Assembly: GCA_019752335.1 (NCBI GenBank)
Contig: JAIEMJ010000004.1
Coordinates: 124,001-188,000 of the forward strand
Origin: Bryobacteraceae bacterium
GTDB taxonomy: Bacteria; Acidobacteriota; Terriglobia; Bryobacterales; Bryobacteraceae
Direction of reading: 5' to 3'
DNA length: 64,000 bases
The stretch's first letter is position 1. The number at the start of each line of letters is the position of its first letter. Shown one piece after another: positions 44,854-53,843 of the stretch. The notes under the pieces are model-generated. The model was given only the letters and a program-made list of their open reading frames with translations, did not search any database and was not told the DNA's origin. The translations under genes were made by a program, and so were the position numbers.

Positions 44854-45545
44854 ACGACGACTTCTACGTGGGATACCAACCGCAGCCGTCGCCGCGGATC
44901 CGCCGGCTCATGCGGCGGACCATCCCCTCGTTGGTCTTGTTTGGGCTTGCCATCGCCATCATTTTGGCGCTCGCCCAGGCGCCCTTTGCGGACTCTTCGT
45001 TCGACTACGGCGTCTACAAACGATATCAAGGGCGCGTGCTGCAACATCCGTATCCGAAGCTTTTCGCGAATGGGCTGTTTTATCCGTTGGCCGGACCAGG
45101 CAAACACGGTCTTTTCAACGCCAAGGACGGCCAGATCGTCGAATTGGAGGCTTCTCTGATCGTGAACGGGGATATGCGGGCACTTGAGGTCAGGCCGGAA
45201 TCCTGGAAGGAAATCGGTGGATCATTCCCCTCCGCGCCCGTTCCAACGCCATTGGGAATGGTGAAGATGATCGGCGAGATTGTGGACACCAAGTGCCATC
45301 TGGGCGTGATGAATCCGGGATCGGGCAAGGTCCATCGCAGTTGCGCGGCGCGGTGCCTCAGCGGCGGAGTGCCCCCTGGGCTGTTGGTTCGGGACGCCAC
45401 AGGCAAGACACGAACCGTTCTCCTGGAAGGAGTCGAAGGCCGGCAGATCTTGGAACTTGTCGCGGAGCCCGTGTCCGCTACCGGCCAGTTGCGACGCGAG
45501 GGGACGATCCTGGTGCTCACCGTAGCGGCGCTGAAGCGGGAATAA
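44850..45545 (+). CDS. Membrane-anchored protein with conserved Cys/His motif, unknown
   Basis: About 231 residues. ATG at 44850 overlaps the Rieske gene stop (ATGA), and ATG at 44841 is an alternative. One N-terminal membrane helix (SLVLFGLAIAIILALA) is followed by an extracytoplasmic part. Its middle reads GEIVDTKCHLGVMNPG, then VHRSCAARCLSGGVPPG: three Cys and two His closely spaced, possibly a metal site. I do not know a name for the family. Its place directly after the Rieske-cytochrome gene suggests a partner subunit. Confidence 0.7.
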   Translation: MNDDFYVGYQPQPSPRIRRLMRRTIPSLVLFGLAIAIILALAQAPFADSSFDYGVYKRYQGRVLQHPYPKLFANGLFYPLAGPGKHGLFNAKDGQIVELEASLIVNGDMRALEVRPESWKEIGGSFPSAPVPTPLGMVKMIGEIVDTKCHLGVMNPGSGKVHRSCAARCLSGGVPPGLLVRDATGKTRTVLLEGVEGRQILELVAEPVSATGQLRREGTILVLTVAALKRE

Positions 45546-45547
45546 AG

Positions 45548-47347
45548 ATGCAAGGTATCCGCATTTGCATTGTGATGCACGGATCCAACATTCTCCCCAC
45601 CTTCCTTCCTCCCCGCGTCGGGCAACTCGCGTCCAAGGCACTTGGGCTCGATGATCTGCTTCGCTCCTACGCCAAGGTTGTCTCGATGGATTCGTCGTTA
45701 CCTCTGACCCAAAGGGCCTTGGAACACCTTCAGATCCAATACCGGGCCGCTGCCGGAGAACTGGAGCGGATTCCGAAGGCTGGCGCAGCGATGGTGGTCG
45801 CCAATCATCCTTTTGGGATTCTCGATGGCCTGGTGTTGGGCGACGCACTATTGAAGATCCGTCCGGATGTGCGATTCCTCGCCAATGGACTGCTGCTTGC
45901 AGCGATGCCGGAACTCGGTGAGCTCGTGATCCCGGTCAATCCCTTCGGGGGCGCGGCCTCGGCCAATCGCCAGGGAATGCGCGCGGCCATCGACTTCCTG
46001 GGCGCCGGCGGATTGCTGGTGGTCTACCCGGCTGGCGAGGTGTCCCATTTTCAGTGGAGATCCTGGACCGTGATGGATGCCGATTGGAACCCCTCCGCAG
46101 CACGGATGCTGATGCTCGCCGCTAAACGGCATGGCCTATCACCGGAGACGATTCCGCTCTTTGTAGACGGTTCGAATAGCGCGCTGTTTCAAATGGCGGG
46201 CATGATCCACTCCCGCTTGCGCACCGCGCTACTGGTGCGCGAGCTCAACAACAAACGGGGCTCCGTCGTGCGGCTGCGCGTCGGCAAACCCGTCGCCTTT
46301 TCCAAGCTTAACGCCATGGCCTCGGACGCGGAACGGGTGGACTACCTGCGGTGGCGAACCCACTTGCTGGCGAACAAACACGATGCCCCGGCGGAGGGTC
46401 CCGGCATCCCCGCTATCGACGAGGTTCCCGCGCCGGAAGCGCTCATGAGCCGCGAGGTCGAAGCGCTGCAGCACGCCGGCGGCGAACTGGGGCGATCCGG
46501 AGATCTCGCCGTGCTGCTGGCGAAATCCAGGGACATTCCCGCGACCCTGCGGGAAATCGGCCGCTTGCGGGAAGTCACTTTCCGGGCGGCGGGCGAGGGC
46601 AGCGGACGAAGCATCGATCTTGACCGGTTTGACGACCACTACCTGCACCTGTTTGTCTGGAATCTGCGAAAGCGCGAAGTCGTTGGCGCCTACCGGCTCG
46701 CCACCAGCGATTGCGGCGCGAAGAATCTTTACACCAATACCCTCTTTCAGTTTGGCAATCCGTTCCTCGCCAGGATGGGACCCGCGATTGAACTTGGTCG
46801 TTCGTTCGTCCGTCGCGAATACCAGAAGAGCTTCTCACCGCTGCTGTTGTTGTGGAAGGGAATCGGCAAGTTCATCGCGGCGAATCCGCAGTATCCCTGC
46901 CTGTTTGGTCCCGTCAGCATCAGCAATCAGTATCATGCGGTTTCCCGGGAACTGATGATTTCGTTTCTGGAACGCAGCGCACGCATCACGGACTTTGCCG
47001 CCTTCATCCGTCCTCGAAACGCGCCCAGAAGGCTCAACCTCCCGGGTCCGGGCACCGCCTGCTCCGATCTCGACGAATTGGCGGATCTGGTGAGCGACAT
47101 TGAGACCGGCCGGACGGGAGTCCCCGTTTTGCTGCGGCAGTATCTGAAGCTCGGCGGCAGACTGCTGGGCTTCAACATCGACCGGCAGTTTTCCAACGCG
47201 CTCGACGGATTGATCGTGGTCGACCTGCGTCAGACCGATCCGAAGTTGCTCGAACGCTACCTAGGGCGGCATGAAGCGGCGGCATTCCTCAGCTATCAGA
47301 AAGGACAGTATGCTTCGCACACAGACTATCAGTTGGCTGCTTCGTAG
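45548..47347 (+). CDS. Bifunctional acyltransferase, OlsF-like (PlsC plus OlsB-type GNAT)
   Basis: A 599-residue protein. The N-terminal half is a PlsC-type acyltransferase: VVANHPFGILDGL in place of HX4D, with VVYPAGEVSHF. The C-terminal half is the hemolysin-like/OlsB acyltransferase domain: VVGAYRLATSDCGAKNLYTNTLF, MGPAIELGRSFVRREYQKS, LFGPVSISNQY. The combination matches OlsF, which makes ornithine lipid by both acylations. The N-terminal motif is NHP rather than the exact NHXXXXD, yet His and Asp are kept. The start could be 45548 or 45575. The doxX gene overlaps the 3' end by 38 bp. Confidence 0.8.
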   Translation: MQGIRICIVMHGSNILPTFLPPRVGQLASKALGLDDLLRSYAKVVSMDSSLPLTQRALEHLQIQYRAAAGELERIPKAGAAMVVANHPFGILDGLVLGDALLKIRPDVRFLANGLLLAAMPELGELVIPVNPFGGAASANRQGMRAAIDFLGAGGLLVVYPAGEVSHFQWRSWTVMDADWNPSAARMLMLAAKRHGLSPETIPLFVDGSNSALFQMAGMIHSRLRTALLVRELNNKRGSVVRLRVGKPVAFSKLNAMASDAERVDYLRWRTHLLANKHDAPAEGPGIPAIDEVPAPEALMSREVEALQHAGGELGRSGDLAVLLAKSRDIPATLREIGRLREVTFRAAGEGSGRSIDLDRFDDHYLHLFVWNLRKREVVGAYRLATSDCGAKNLYTNTLFQFGNPFLARMGPAIELGRSFVRREYQKSFSPLLLLWKGIGKFIAANPQYPCLFGPVSISNQYHAVSRELMISFLERSARITDFAAFIRPRNAPRRLNLPGPGTACSDLDELADLVSDIETGRTGVPVLLRQYLKLGGRLLGFNIDRQFSNALDGLIVVDLRQTDPKLLERYLGRHEAAAFLSYQKGQYASHTDYQLAAS

Positions 47348-47705
47348 TGTCACCGCGGTGATCCTCGTGCAGACCCTCTTCTTCAAATTCACGGGCGCGA
47401 AAGAGTCCGTGTACATCTTCTCGACCCTTGGCCTGGAACCGTGGGGCCGGATTGGATCCGGTGTGGCGGAGCTGATTGCCTCAATTCTGCTGCTTATCCC
47501 GGCTACGGCCGTCTATGGCGCGATTCTGGCCTTGGGTGTCATCAGCGGCGCGATCATGAGCCACTTGACTACGTTGGGAATCACCCTACCTGCGGTGGAC
47601 GACCACGGCGAGTTGTTTGCGTTGGCCGTCGTTGTGTTTCTCTGTTCCCTAGGCGCTCTGTACATCCACCGGCGCGAACTCCCTTTTGTTGGACAGATGT
47701 TCTGA
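47310..47705 (+). CDS. DoxX-family membrane protein
   Basis: A 131-residue protein with four predicted membrane helices. The start at 47310 is supported by AAGGA at 47301-47305. Typical DoxX features are LLRSVTAVILVQTLFFKFTGAKES, GVAELIASILLLIP and the loop ELFALAVVVFLC. The role of this family (terminal oxidase-associated or thiosulfate:quinone reductase-like) is loosely defined. It ends the operon that began at 42039. Confidence 0.8.
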   Translation: MLRTQTISWLLRSVTAVILVQTLFFKFTGAKESVYIFSTLGLEPWGRIGSGVAELIASILLLIPATAVYGAILALGVISGAIMSHLTTLGITLPAVDDHGELFALAVVVFLCSLGALYIHRRELPFVGQMF

Positions 47706-47745
47706 CGCCCGTTTCCATCAGGGTTCAGTCACGTCATCGCATGGT

Positions 47746-48066
47746 TCACGCGCGCGGCTGGTTGGTTGCGAAGAGATAGCGATGAATTTTCCACACCAAG
47801 TTCTCGCGGCGGAATAGGAACAGTTCGTTGTTGCCTTCCTGGACCTCGATGCCAGCAGCCAGGATGCGCGTTCTCCCAGCTGAACTCGTGCGAGCCCAGG
47901 CCCAGTCACCGATTTCCTGAACTTCATGGATTTCAAAACGGACGGAGAGTCTGATCGTGCGGAACACCTGTTCGTAAGCGCCACGCACGGCTTCGCGGCC
48001 GATCATCCCAGGCGCATGCTGCGGCATGAACACCGGTTCGCTGCCGAAGAGGCCGAGAATCGTCTC
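47746..48066 (-). pseudogene. NTF2/SnoaL-like protein, 5' end missing
   Basis: The remaining sequence (TETILGLFGSEPVFMPQHAPGMIGREAVRGAYE, then WKIHRYLFATNQP) is a typical SnoaL/NTF2-fold domain, but its first about 15-20 residues are absent. Upstream of about 48066 the frame reads antisense to the LysR gene. An ATG at 48111 exists in frame but lies within the LysR gene. This is probably the remnant of a divergent gene that lost its 5' end. Confidence 0.65.
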
Positions 48067-48851
48067 TGTTCGCCCAAGTGCTCCAACTTGGCAGTTTTTC
48101 AGAAGCCGCACGCAGGACCGGTGTTCCGGTCTCCAGTTTGAGCAGGAAGATCAGCGGCCTGGAGCGACAGTTGGGAGTGCGATTGCTTGAGCGGACCACG
48201 AGATCCTTGAATGCGACGGAAACGGGTCGCGAGTTTTTCTTGTATTGCCAGCGGCTTATGGAGGTCGTCGAAGGAGCACAGGCTTCACTCGATCACCGCA
48301 AAGCCGAGGTAGGCGGAACGCTTCGGCTGGCCGCGCCACCGAGTCTGTCGGACGTCATTCACGCGCCGTTGATCCAGTCTTTCACGGCACAATATCCGAA
48401 GGTCTCTGTGAAGGTCCTGGTGACTGACCGCCACCTCGACCTGGTCGAAGACGAGGTTGATATCTCGCTGCGGGTAGGCCGCCAAGCCGAGAGCAGCCTC
48501 ATCTTTAGGCTGCTGACCCGTTACCGCCACATTCTGGTTGCCGCGCCTGCGTATCTTGCAAACGCAGGGCGGCTGGAGCATCCCGCGGACCTTGGACGGC
48601 ACCGGTTACTCGGCTTCGCCAAGTGGTTCGGCGACGTGATCTGGGAATTGTCCAACGGAACCGAGGTCCGGCAGTCGACGCTACGACTATCGTTAGGAAT
48701 GAATGACTATGCGGGCATTCTTCGGGCAGCCGTTGCGGGCATGGGAGTGGCTGAGATCCCGTCGATCCTGTGCCGGAGGATGCTGCGCGAGGGCCAGTTG
48801 GTCGCTGTGATGCCGGAATGGCAGTTCGCAGAAGTGGATCTCTCAGCCTAG
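48066..48851 (+). pseudogene. LysR-type regulator, 5' end missing
   Basis: From 48066 the frame reads LFAQVLQLGSFSEAARRTGVPVSSLSRKISGLERQLGVRLLERTTRSL, the DNA-binding helix-turn-helix of a LysR protein, followed by a normal effector domain to the stop at 48851. The usual first about eight residues and their ATG are gone. The only in-frame start is a GTG at 48078, inside helix 1. It may still be weakly expressed, but it has lost its promoter and start. Confidence 0.7.
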
Positions 48852-48970
48852 TACCTTACCCGGCGTCATCCTTCCCGCATGGTCGAGCTGTTTCTCGACC
48901 ATTGCTCAGCCCACGTGGAGAACACCTTGCGGCTCGCCTGATTCTGAGCTTCAGGGGACGCCGCTTCCAG

Positions 48971-50485
48971 CTATGCAGCCAGTGAAAGAGCTGCCAGACG
49001 GCCGGCACGCTGGCCTCGGATCAACCGGATCAACTCGCCGAGCGACATTGGCAGGACCCCGTCCGCGCGATGCATCGCGCCAATCTCACAAGCCATCCGC
49101 CATTGCGCAGCCATGGCGCGGTACGCCGCAAACAGGCTCACCTCCGGATCGTAGATATGCGTAGGTTCCGCGGTCACTCCATTCAGCTCAATGACCTGGA
49201 ACTCACCCCGCTGAAACGCCTCCAAAGATGGCGCACGCACGTCAAAGCGCCCCAGATGGAAGCCAGGATGTGCCTTTGCGATCCGGTCAACTTGCGCTGC
49301 AAGAGCCTCCGTGTGAAGGTGAATTCCATTCAGGAAGACCGCCCCTCGGCAGTGCGAACCGATTTCGACCAGCGGTATCCTGCGAGCTCTTGCCGGCACT
49401 TCGTCCAGCGGCACCTTACAGGAACTCAGATACGTCTCTGCCAGGCAGACCGCACGCGGATCCTCCAGGATCAACTCACGCACGGTGCGCAGACCGTCAC
49501 CCGTTACCTGCGGGAAACGCTTCTCGGTGATGGAAACGATCCGGCCCGCGGCCTCATGTGGATAGCGCACGTAGTACACGCCGAACTCACAACCGGGCAC
49601 GTAGCGCTGCAGGATGATATCGCCAGTCCACGTGTATTCGCGAAGCTCGCGTTCCGAGTGGACGATGGAGACACCCGAGCCGCGTTGACCGGCATCGGGT
49701 TTCAGCACCAGAGGATACTCGGTGGCGAATGGCAACGCCTCCGCCGCGCTGCGCACAACTCTGAATTCCGCCACGGCGTGGGGAATGGAACTCAGCTTCC
49801 GAAGGATCTCCGACTTCGACTCCCCGGCGAAGCCGCCGGATTCGATTCCCGGGTTGGCCGCGGTGAACAAAGTTAAAGACCGGTGGCGGACCGCGAGAAA
49901 CAGCAGATACGGCGCGAGCGGCAGATAGGCAGCCCATACGGGCCAGAATTCCCACTGGATCTTGCGCTTCAGGAATCCGATCGCGCGCCGCCGTAGTTCG
50001 AAGTTCCGCGAAATCCGCCACAGTAGGAAGGCGGCCGCAGCCGCGGCCAGCAATGATTTGGCGGCATAGGCGGCGAAGAGAACCAGTACGGGTGTCCAAA
50101 CGAGTGCGGCAAGAAGGAAGTATCCTGCGAACGCGGCCGCTGAGCAACGAAACAGTCCGGCGGCTACATAGGTCGGCAATCGCAGTCCTGGAGTGAATCG
50201 ACTCAGGAGCACCACGGAGAATCCTTCCTTCGAAAGAAGGCTAGAGGCCGCCTCGAACTTGGCCGGGGGAATCCAGCGGCTGACGAGCTTCGCCACTCTT
50301 GGGAAGCGCCAGGCGAGGCGTCCTGCGATGAAGAGCAGCATGTCCCCAGCAAAGATTCCTGTTGCACAAGCGAAGATTGCCGCCGCCGCGCTGAGCCGAT
50401 GCTGCATCACCAGCACTCCGGCCGCGATGCAGGCCAGATCTTCGCTGACGAATGTGCCGAGAGCCAGCGCCAACAAAGTATTCAT
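48971..50485 (-). CDS. Fusion of DedA-family membrane protein and ATP-grasp ligase
   Basis: A 504-residue protein from ATG 50485, with GGGGAT upstream. Residues 1-190 are a DedA/VTT domain: FVSEDLACIAAGVL, GDMLLFIAGRLA, LSRFTPGLRLPTYVAAG. After a basic linker (ELRRRAIGFLKRKIQWEF) and another membrane segment, residues about 270-490 are an ATP-grasp domain: YPLVLKPDAGQRGSGV, LQRYVPGCEFGVYYVRYP, VIELNGVTAEPTHIYDP. DedA proteins move phospholipids or undecaprenyl phosphate. The ligase substrate is unknown. It overlaps the NRDE gene by 4 bp. Confidence 0.85.
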   Translation of the reverse strand: MNTLLALALGTFVSEDLACIAAGVLVMQHRLSAAAAIFACATGIFAGDMLLFIAGRLAWRFPRVAKLVSRWIPPAKFEAASSLLSKEGFSVVLLSRFTPGLRLPTYVAAGLFRCSAAAFAGYFLLAALVWTPVLVLFAAYAAKSLLAAAAAAFLLWRISRNFELRRRAIGFLKRKIQWEFWPVWAAYLPLAPYLLFLAVRHRSLTLFTAANPGIESGGFAGESKSEILRKLSSIPHAVAEFRVVRSAAEALPFATEYPLVLKPDAGQRGSGVSIVHSERELREYTWTGDIILQRYVPGCEFGVYYVRYPHEAAGRIVSITEKRFPQVTGDGLRTVRELILEDPRAVCLAETYLSSCKVPLDEVPARARRIPLVEIGSHCRGAVFLNGIHLHTEALAAQVDRIAKAHPGFHLGRFDVRAPSLEAFQRGEFQVIELNGVTAEPTHIYDPEVSLFAAYRAMAAQWRMACEIGAMHRADGVLPMSLGELIRLIRGQRAGRLAALSLAA

Positions 50486-51198
50486 TTCGAGATCCCCAGT
50501 CTGACCACCTCGCTCGCAGCCCCTTGGCATGGGGCGGCGGGCGAATAGAGATAGCTCGCGTCCGTATCGCGAACGGTTACCCAACTGAAGCTGACGGTTG
50601 CCGCGTCATCACGATGCATGCAAACGGAATACGCGTCGGGGTGCTTTTCGTGACTGCGATGAAAATCGAGCAAAAATTCTGGCGTGAGTGAGCCGGAGCG
50701 CACCCTCCTGCGGCGAAAGGTGTCCCGTCTCCGTGCGCAAACTTGGGCGGTGTCGAACGACGACGAGGTCAACGGCATCTGCGCCGCGGCGTCGGCAATG
50801 ACCTCCGCATTCGATCCGTCCCAGGCGAGGAGGCACGCACGGCCGTGCAGATCGACGGCCAGCAACTGGAAAGGCGCGAAGGCCCCGAGATTCCCTTCGG
50901 CGGCTTGATCTATTGCGGCCGACGCGGATTTCGACGCGGCCACATTCATGACGATCGTTCCGCGGCTCCGCGCGCCAGCGGGTACCGAACCCGGCCCATT
51001 TAATAGGCACAACGATACGCCGAGTTCGTTCACCGACATCCAGGTGCCGCCGAAGTCCCCATCGCGGGGAGCGATGAAACGCACGCCGTCGCGCGTTTCC
51101 ACCACCGGAGCGCTGGCCGGAAGTCTGGTTAGTTTCTCGTCCCGGTTGCAAAGCATCTGATAGCCGCCTGGTTCGTGGATCCAACTCACGGTACACAT
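50482..51198 (-). CDS. NRDE-family (TANGO2-like) protein
   Basis: A 238-residue Ntn-hydrolase-like protein beginning MCTVSW with Cys2 and containing CNRDEKLTR, the NRDE signature, and FGGTWMSVNELGVSLCLLN. Members handle or bind heme-like or lipid compounds in other organisms, and the bacterial role is unclear. The stop overlaps the ATG of the DedA-ATP-grasp gene, so they are co-translated. Confidence 0.88.
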   Translation of the reverse strand: MCTVSWIHEPGGYQMLCNRDEKLTRLPASAPVVETRDGVRFIAPRDGDFGGTWMSVNELGVSLCLLNGPGSVPAGARSRGTIVMNVAASKSASAAIDQAAEGNLGAFAPFQLLAVDLHGRACLLAWDGSNAEVIADAAAQMPLTSSSFDTAQVCARRRDTFRRRRVRSGSLTPEFLLDFHRSHEKHPDAYSVCMHRDDAATVSFSWVTVRDTDASYLYSPAAPCQGAASEVVRLGISK

Positions 51199-51201
51199 TG
51201 A

Positions 51202-51723
51202 TTACGCAGCCTCGCGGCGTTCCCGGTGGCGCAGGGTCGAGGGAGCCATGCCGAACCGTGGATCGACGGCGACTCCATGGGCACGCAAGGTCATGCCGAT
51301 GAGCGCGAAGTGGTGAATGGTGTGGCTGCTGAGGGACATCAATTCGCGGGAAAGCGATGACGGCAGCAGGGGGCAGCCGGCTGCGGAGTCCTCCGGACAC
51401 ACCAAAAGTTGGCAGTCCACGGTTGGGATGGCCTCGAGTCTGGCGATTGTTAAGTGGATCCGCTCGGAAGCCGCTTTGATCGACCGCTCAATGGACTCGT
51501 CGCGCTTTCGCGCGTCATAGTCCACCTGGCCTCGCGAAGCAAGGCCATCGAGCAGGCACTCGTAGAATTCCAGAATGTGCCGCAAGTGACCGCCGGCGTG
51601 GTGGGGCGCGTATCCCGCGGGCGCCGAAGCGTAGATCCGATCATCAAGGCGGCCAATCAAGTCAAGGCTCTGACGCAGCCAGGCGACGTTGGTTTGAATG
51701 AGACTGTGAATCGCGGTGGACAT
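51202..51723 (-). CDS. DinB-like (YfiT/DUF664-type) protein
   Basis: A 173-residue helical protein. The start at 51723 gives MSTAIHSLIQTNVAWLRQSLDLIGRL. His residues at expected metal positions are AGGHLRHILEFYE and SLSSHTIHHFALI. The family includes thiol-dependent metalloenzymes and DNA-damage-inducible proteins. It lies 3 bp before the NRDE gene and is divergent from the aquaporin gene. Confidence 0.78.
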   Translation of the reverse strand: MSTAIHSLIQTNVAWLRQSLDLIGRLDDRIYASAPAGYAPHHAGGHLRHILEFYECLLDGLASRGQVDYDARKRDESIERSIKAASERIHLTIARLEAIPTVDCQLLVCPEDSAAGCPLLPSSLSRELMSLSSHTIHHFALIGMTLRAHGVAVDPRFGMAPSTLRHRERREAA

Positions 51724-51810
51724 GTGTTGCTGGCAAATCCGGTAAGGAGGCGGGTTTATTCCTGGGGCCGGAATAATCTGGAATCCGCCGGTGATTCGCG
51801 ATACAGAACT

Positions 51811-52614
51811 ATGCATCCTACCCCTAGCCCCCAACCGCGACTGCATTGGCCCGAGTACCTTATGGAGGCGGCCTGTTTGGCTTGCTTCATGCTTTCCGCC
51901 AGCATCTTCGGCGTGCTCCTGGGCCACCCGCAGTCCGCCGTTTACCAAAGTCTCGACTCCCCGTGGATGCTCCGCGCCATCGGCGGCATCGCCATGGGTC
52001 TGACTTCCATCGCCCTCGTCTGTTCACCGTGGGGGCAGCGATCGGGCGGACATATGAATCCCGCGCTGACCCTCACGTTTTTCTCACTGGGCAAGATCTC
52101 GTGGCGTGATGCGGTCGCGTATGTCATAGCTCAATTCGCCGGCGGCATCCTCGGAATCCAGGTGGCGGCCTTATTGATCGGCGCGCCGCTGGCGCATGGC
52201 GGGGTGAACTATGTGGCGACGACCCCGGGCAAGGATTACGGCGTGGCGGCGGCATTCGGCGCCGAGATGCTGATCTCGGGACTCCTCATGCTCGTGGTGT
52301 TGTACGTCTCAAACTCCTGTTGGCTTTCCCGATTTACTCCGGCGGTTGCGGGATCGATGGTGGCGCTTTATATATGGATCGAGTCACCGGTGTCGGGCAT
52401 GAGCATGAATCCGGCCCGGACGCTTGGTTCCGCGATCGCCGCGCAGGAGTGGACTGCCCTATGGATCTACTTTGTGGCCCCGTTGACTGGCATGTTGGCG
52501 GCTGGGCAACTCTACGCTCGCTCCGTTGGAATCCACCGGATTCTGTGCGCCAAACTTCATCATCACAATTCGAGCCCCTGCATTTTCCGCTGCAATTTTT
52601 CGGAATTGGAATAA
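51811..52614 (+). CDS. Aquaporin / MIP-family channel
   Basis: A 267-residue membrane protein with six helices and both NPA boxes (GGHMNPALT and GMSMNPART). The start at 51811 follows an A-rich stretch and opens with MHPTPSPQPRLHW. The aromatic/arginine selectivity Arg follows the second NPA (NPART), so water or small neutral solutes are the likely cargo. The C-terminal 35 residues are polar and unusual (LHHHNSSPC). It is a single gene with its own promoter in the 87-bp gap. Confidence 0.9.
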   Translation: MHPTPSPQPRLHWPEYLMEAACLACFMLSASIFGVLLGHPQSAVYQSLDSPWMLRAIGGIAMGLTSIALVCSPWGQRSGGHMNPALTLTFFSLGKISWRDAVAYVIAQFAGGILGIQVAALLIGAPLAHGGVNYVATTPGKDYGVAAAFGAEMLISGLLMLVVLYVSNSCWLSRFTPAVAGSMVALYIWIESPVSGMSMNPARTLGSAIAAQEWTALWIYFVAPLTGMLAAGQLYARSVGIHRILCAKLHHHNSSPCIFRCNFSELE

Positions 52615-52701
52615 CGGCCGCGCCGGCTAGGATCCTGGTGGCAGATCGAGAGTCCACCATGCGAACCACTCGATCGGAAATCACTACCCAGGAGATCAAC
52701 A

Positions 52702-53097
52702 ATGTTTTCTCAACGTTTTTTCAAAGTCCTTGCGCTGGTTAGCACGCTGGCGCTGTCGAGCGTCGTTGCGTTTGCCGACCACGGAGGCCCGCACACGACC
52801 TCGGGCTTCCAGGGTCCGAAGGCGAACACCGGAACGGCCACCTTCGTGCGCGACGGCGGTAAGGCCATGCTCAAAGTATCGGACGACTTCAAGGTCCCCG
52901 ACACCCCGGCTCCCACCTGGCGCGCCGTCGATTCGAAGGGCAATATCTATACTCTCGAGGCGTTCAAAATCAAAGCCGGCGAAAAGCGCCAGGTGATACT
53001 TCCGCCTTACATCAAAGATGTCGTCAAGGTTCAGGTTTACTGCGCCTGGGCCGAAGTCCTGCTCGGTGAGGCTAGCTTTTCGTCGCCCGCGAAGTAA
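52702..53097 (+). CDS. Small secreted DM13-like protein
   Basis: A 131-residue exported protein with ribosome site AGGAGATC and signal peptide (VLALVSTLALSSVVAFA). The mature part has the DM13 layout: SDDFKVPDTPAPTWRAVDSKG and DVVKVQVYCAWAEVLLGEASF, with one Cys at the position of the DM13 redox Cys. It may be an extracytoplasmic electron carrier or a structural protein. A strong terminator follows, so it is a single-gene unit. Confidence 0.6.
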   Translation: MFSQRFFKVLALVSTLALSSVVAFADHGGPHTTSGFQGPKANTGTATFVRDGGKAMLKVSDDFKVPDTPAPTWRAVDSKGNIYTLEAFKIKAGEKRQVILPPYIKDVVKVQVYCAWAEVLLGEASFSSPAK

Positions 53098-53124
53098 ACC
53101 GGCGCCGGCTATCGATTCGATAAT

Positions 53125-53158
53125 AAGGACGGGAGTCGATCCCGTCCTTCACTTTTTT
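53125..53158 (+). terminator. Intrinsic terminator after the DM13-like gene
   Basis: AAGGACGGG (53125-53133) and CCCGTCCTT (53141-53149) form a perfect 9-bp stem with a 7-base loop. They are followed by CAC and TTTTTT at 53153-53158. Confidence 0.85.
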
Positions 53159-53288
53159 CAAGAACCTGGACCAGAACCTGGAATACTGCGGCACCCTCAT
53201 GGCTTCTTCAGGGTGCATGTACCCATACCCATTCGTCGAAGGCAGGGGACGTCAGGTCGTTGAAGGCAACCACCTGGCGGAAGCCAGC

Positions 53289-53843
53289 ATGTCCGTCACG
53301 GAAAGCTTCGAGGCGGAAGCGATTCCCCATCTCAACCACATTTTCCGCGCTGCGGTGCGGATCCTCGGCGACCGGAGCCGCGGCGAAGATGTGGCGCAAG
53401 AAGTCTATCTGCAAGCCTGGAAGTCGTTTGACCGCTTTGAGCGCGGAACCAACTGCCGGGCGTGGCTTTTCAAGATTCTCTTCCACTGCGTCAATCACCA
53501 TCGCCGCAAGTGGTTCCGGTTTCCATTACTGCGGGAATCGGAAGAGTACTTCGAGTCGGCACTGACGGCGCCGGTGCCGATATCCGACCGCATCACCGAC
53601 GAGGAAGTGCTGAACGCGCTTGATCGTATTCCGGAGAAGTTTCGCGCCGTCGTGCTGCTGGTCGACGTCGAGGAGTTCGCGTACAAGGAAGCCGCGGAAA
53701 TCCTCGGCGTTCCCATCGGAACGGTAATGTCCCGGCTCAGCCGGGGACGCACCGCACTGCGGGAGCATCTCGCCGAGATCGCTCAGGCGCATGGCATTGA
53801 TACCAACAACGGCAAAGGATCCGCAGCATGGACGAGAACGTAA
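53289..53843 (+). CDS. RNA polymerase ECF sigma factor
   Basis: A 184-residue protein read from ATG 53289 (MSVTESFEAEAIPHLN), preceded by GGCGGAAG. A longer frame from 53199 has no support. Region 2 is RAAVRILGDRSRGEDVAQEVYLQAW and region 4 is YKEAAEILGVPIGTVMSRLSRGRTALREHL. It is a paralogue of the factor at 36.3 kb. The next gene overlaps it by 16 bp and encodes a membrane protein that is probably its anti-sigma factor. Confidence 0.92.
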   Translation: MSVTESFEAEAIPHLNHIFRAAVRILGDRSRGEDVAQEVYLQAWKSFDRFERGTNCRAWLFKILFHCVNHHRRKWFRFPLLRESEEYFESALTAPVPISDRITDEEVLNALDRIPEKFRAVVLLVDVEEFAYKEAAEILGVPIGTVMSRLSRGRTALREHLAEIAQAHGIDTNNGKGSAAWTRT

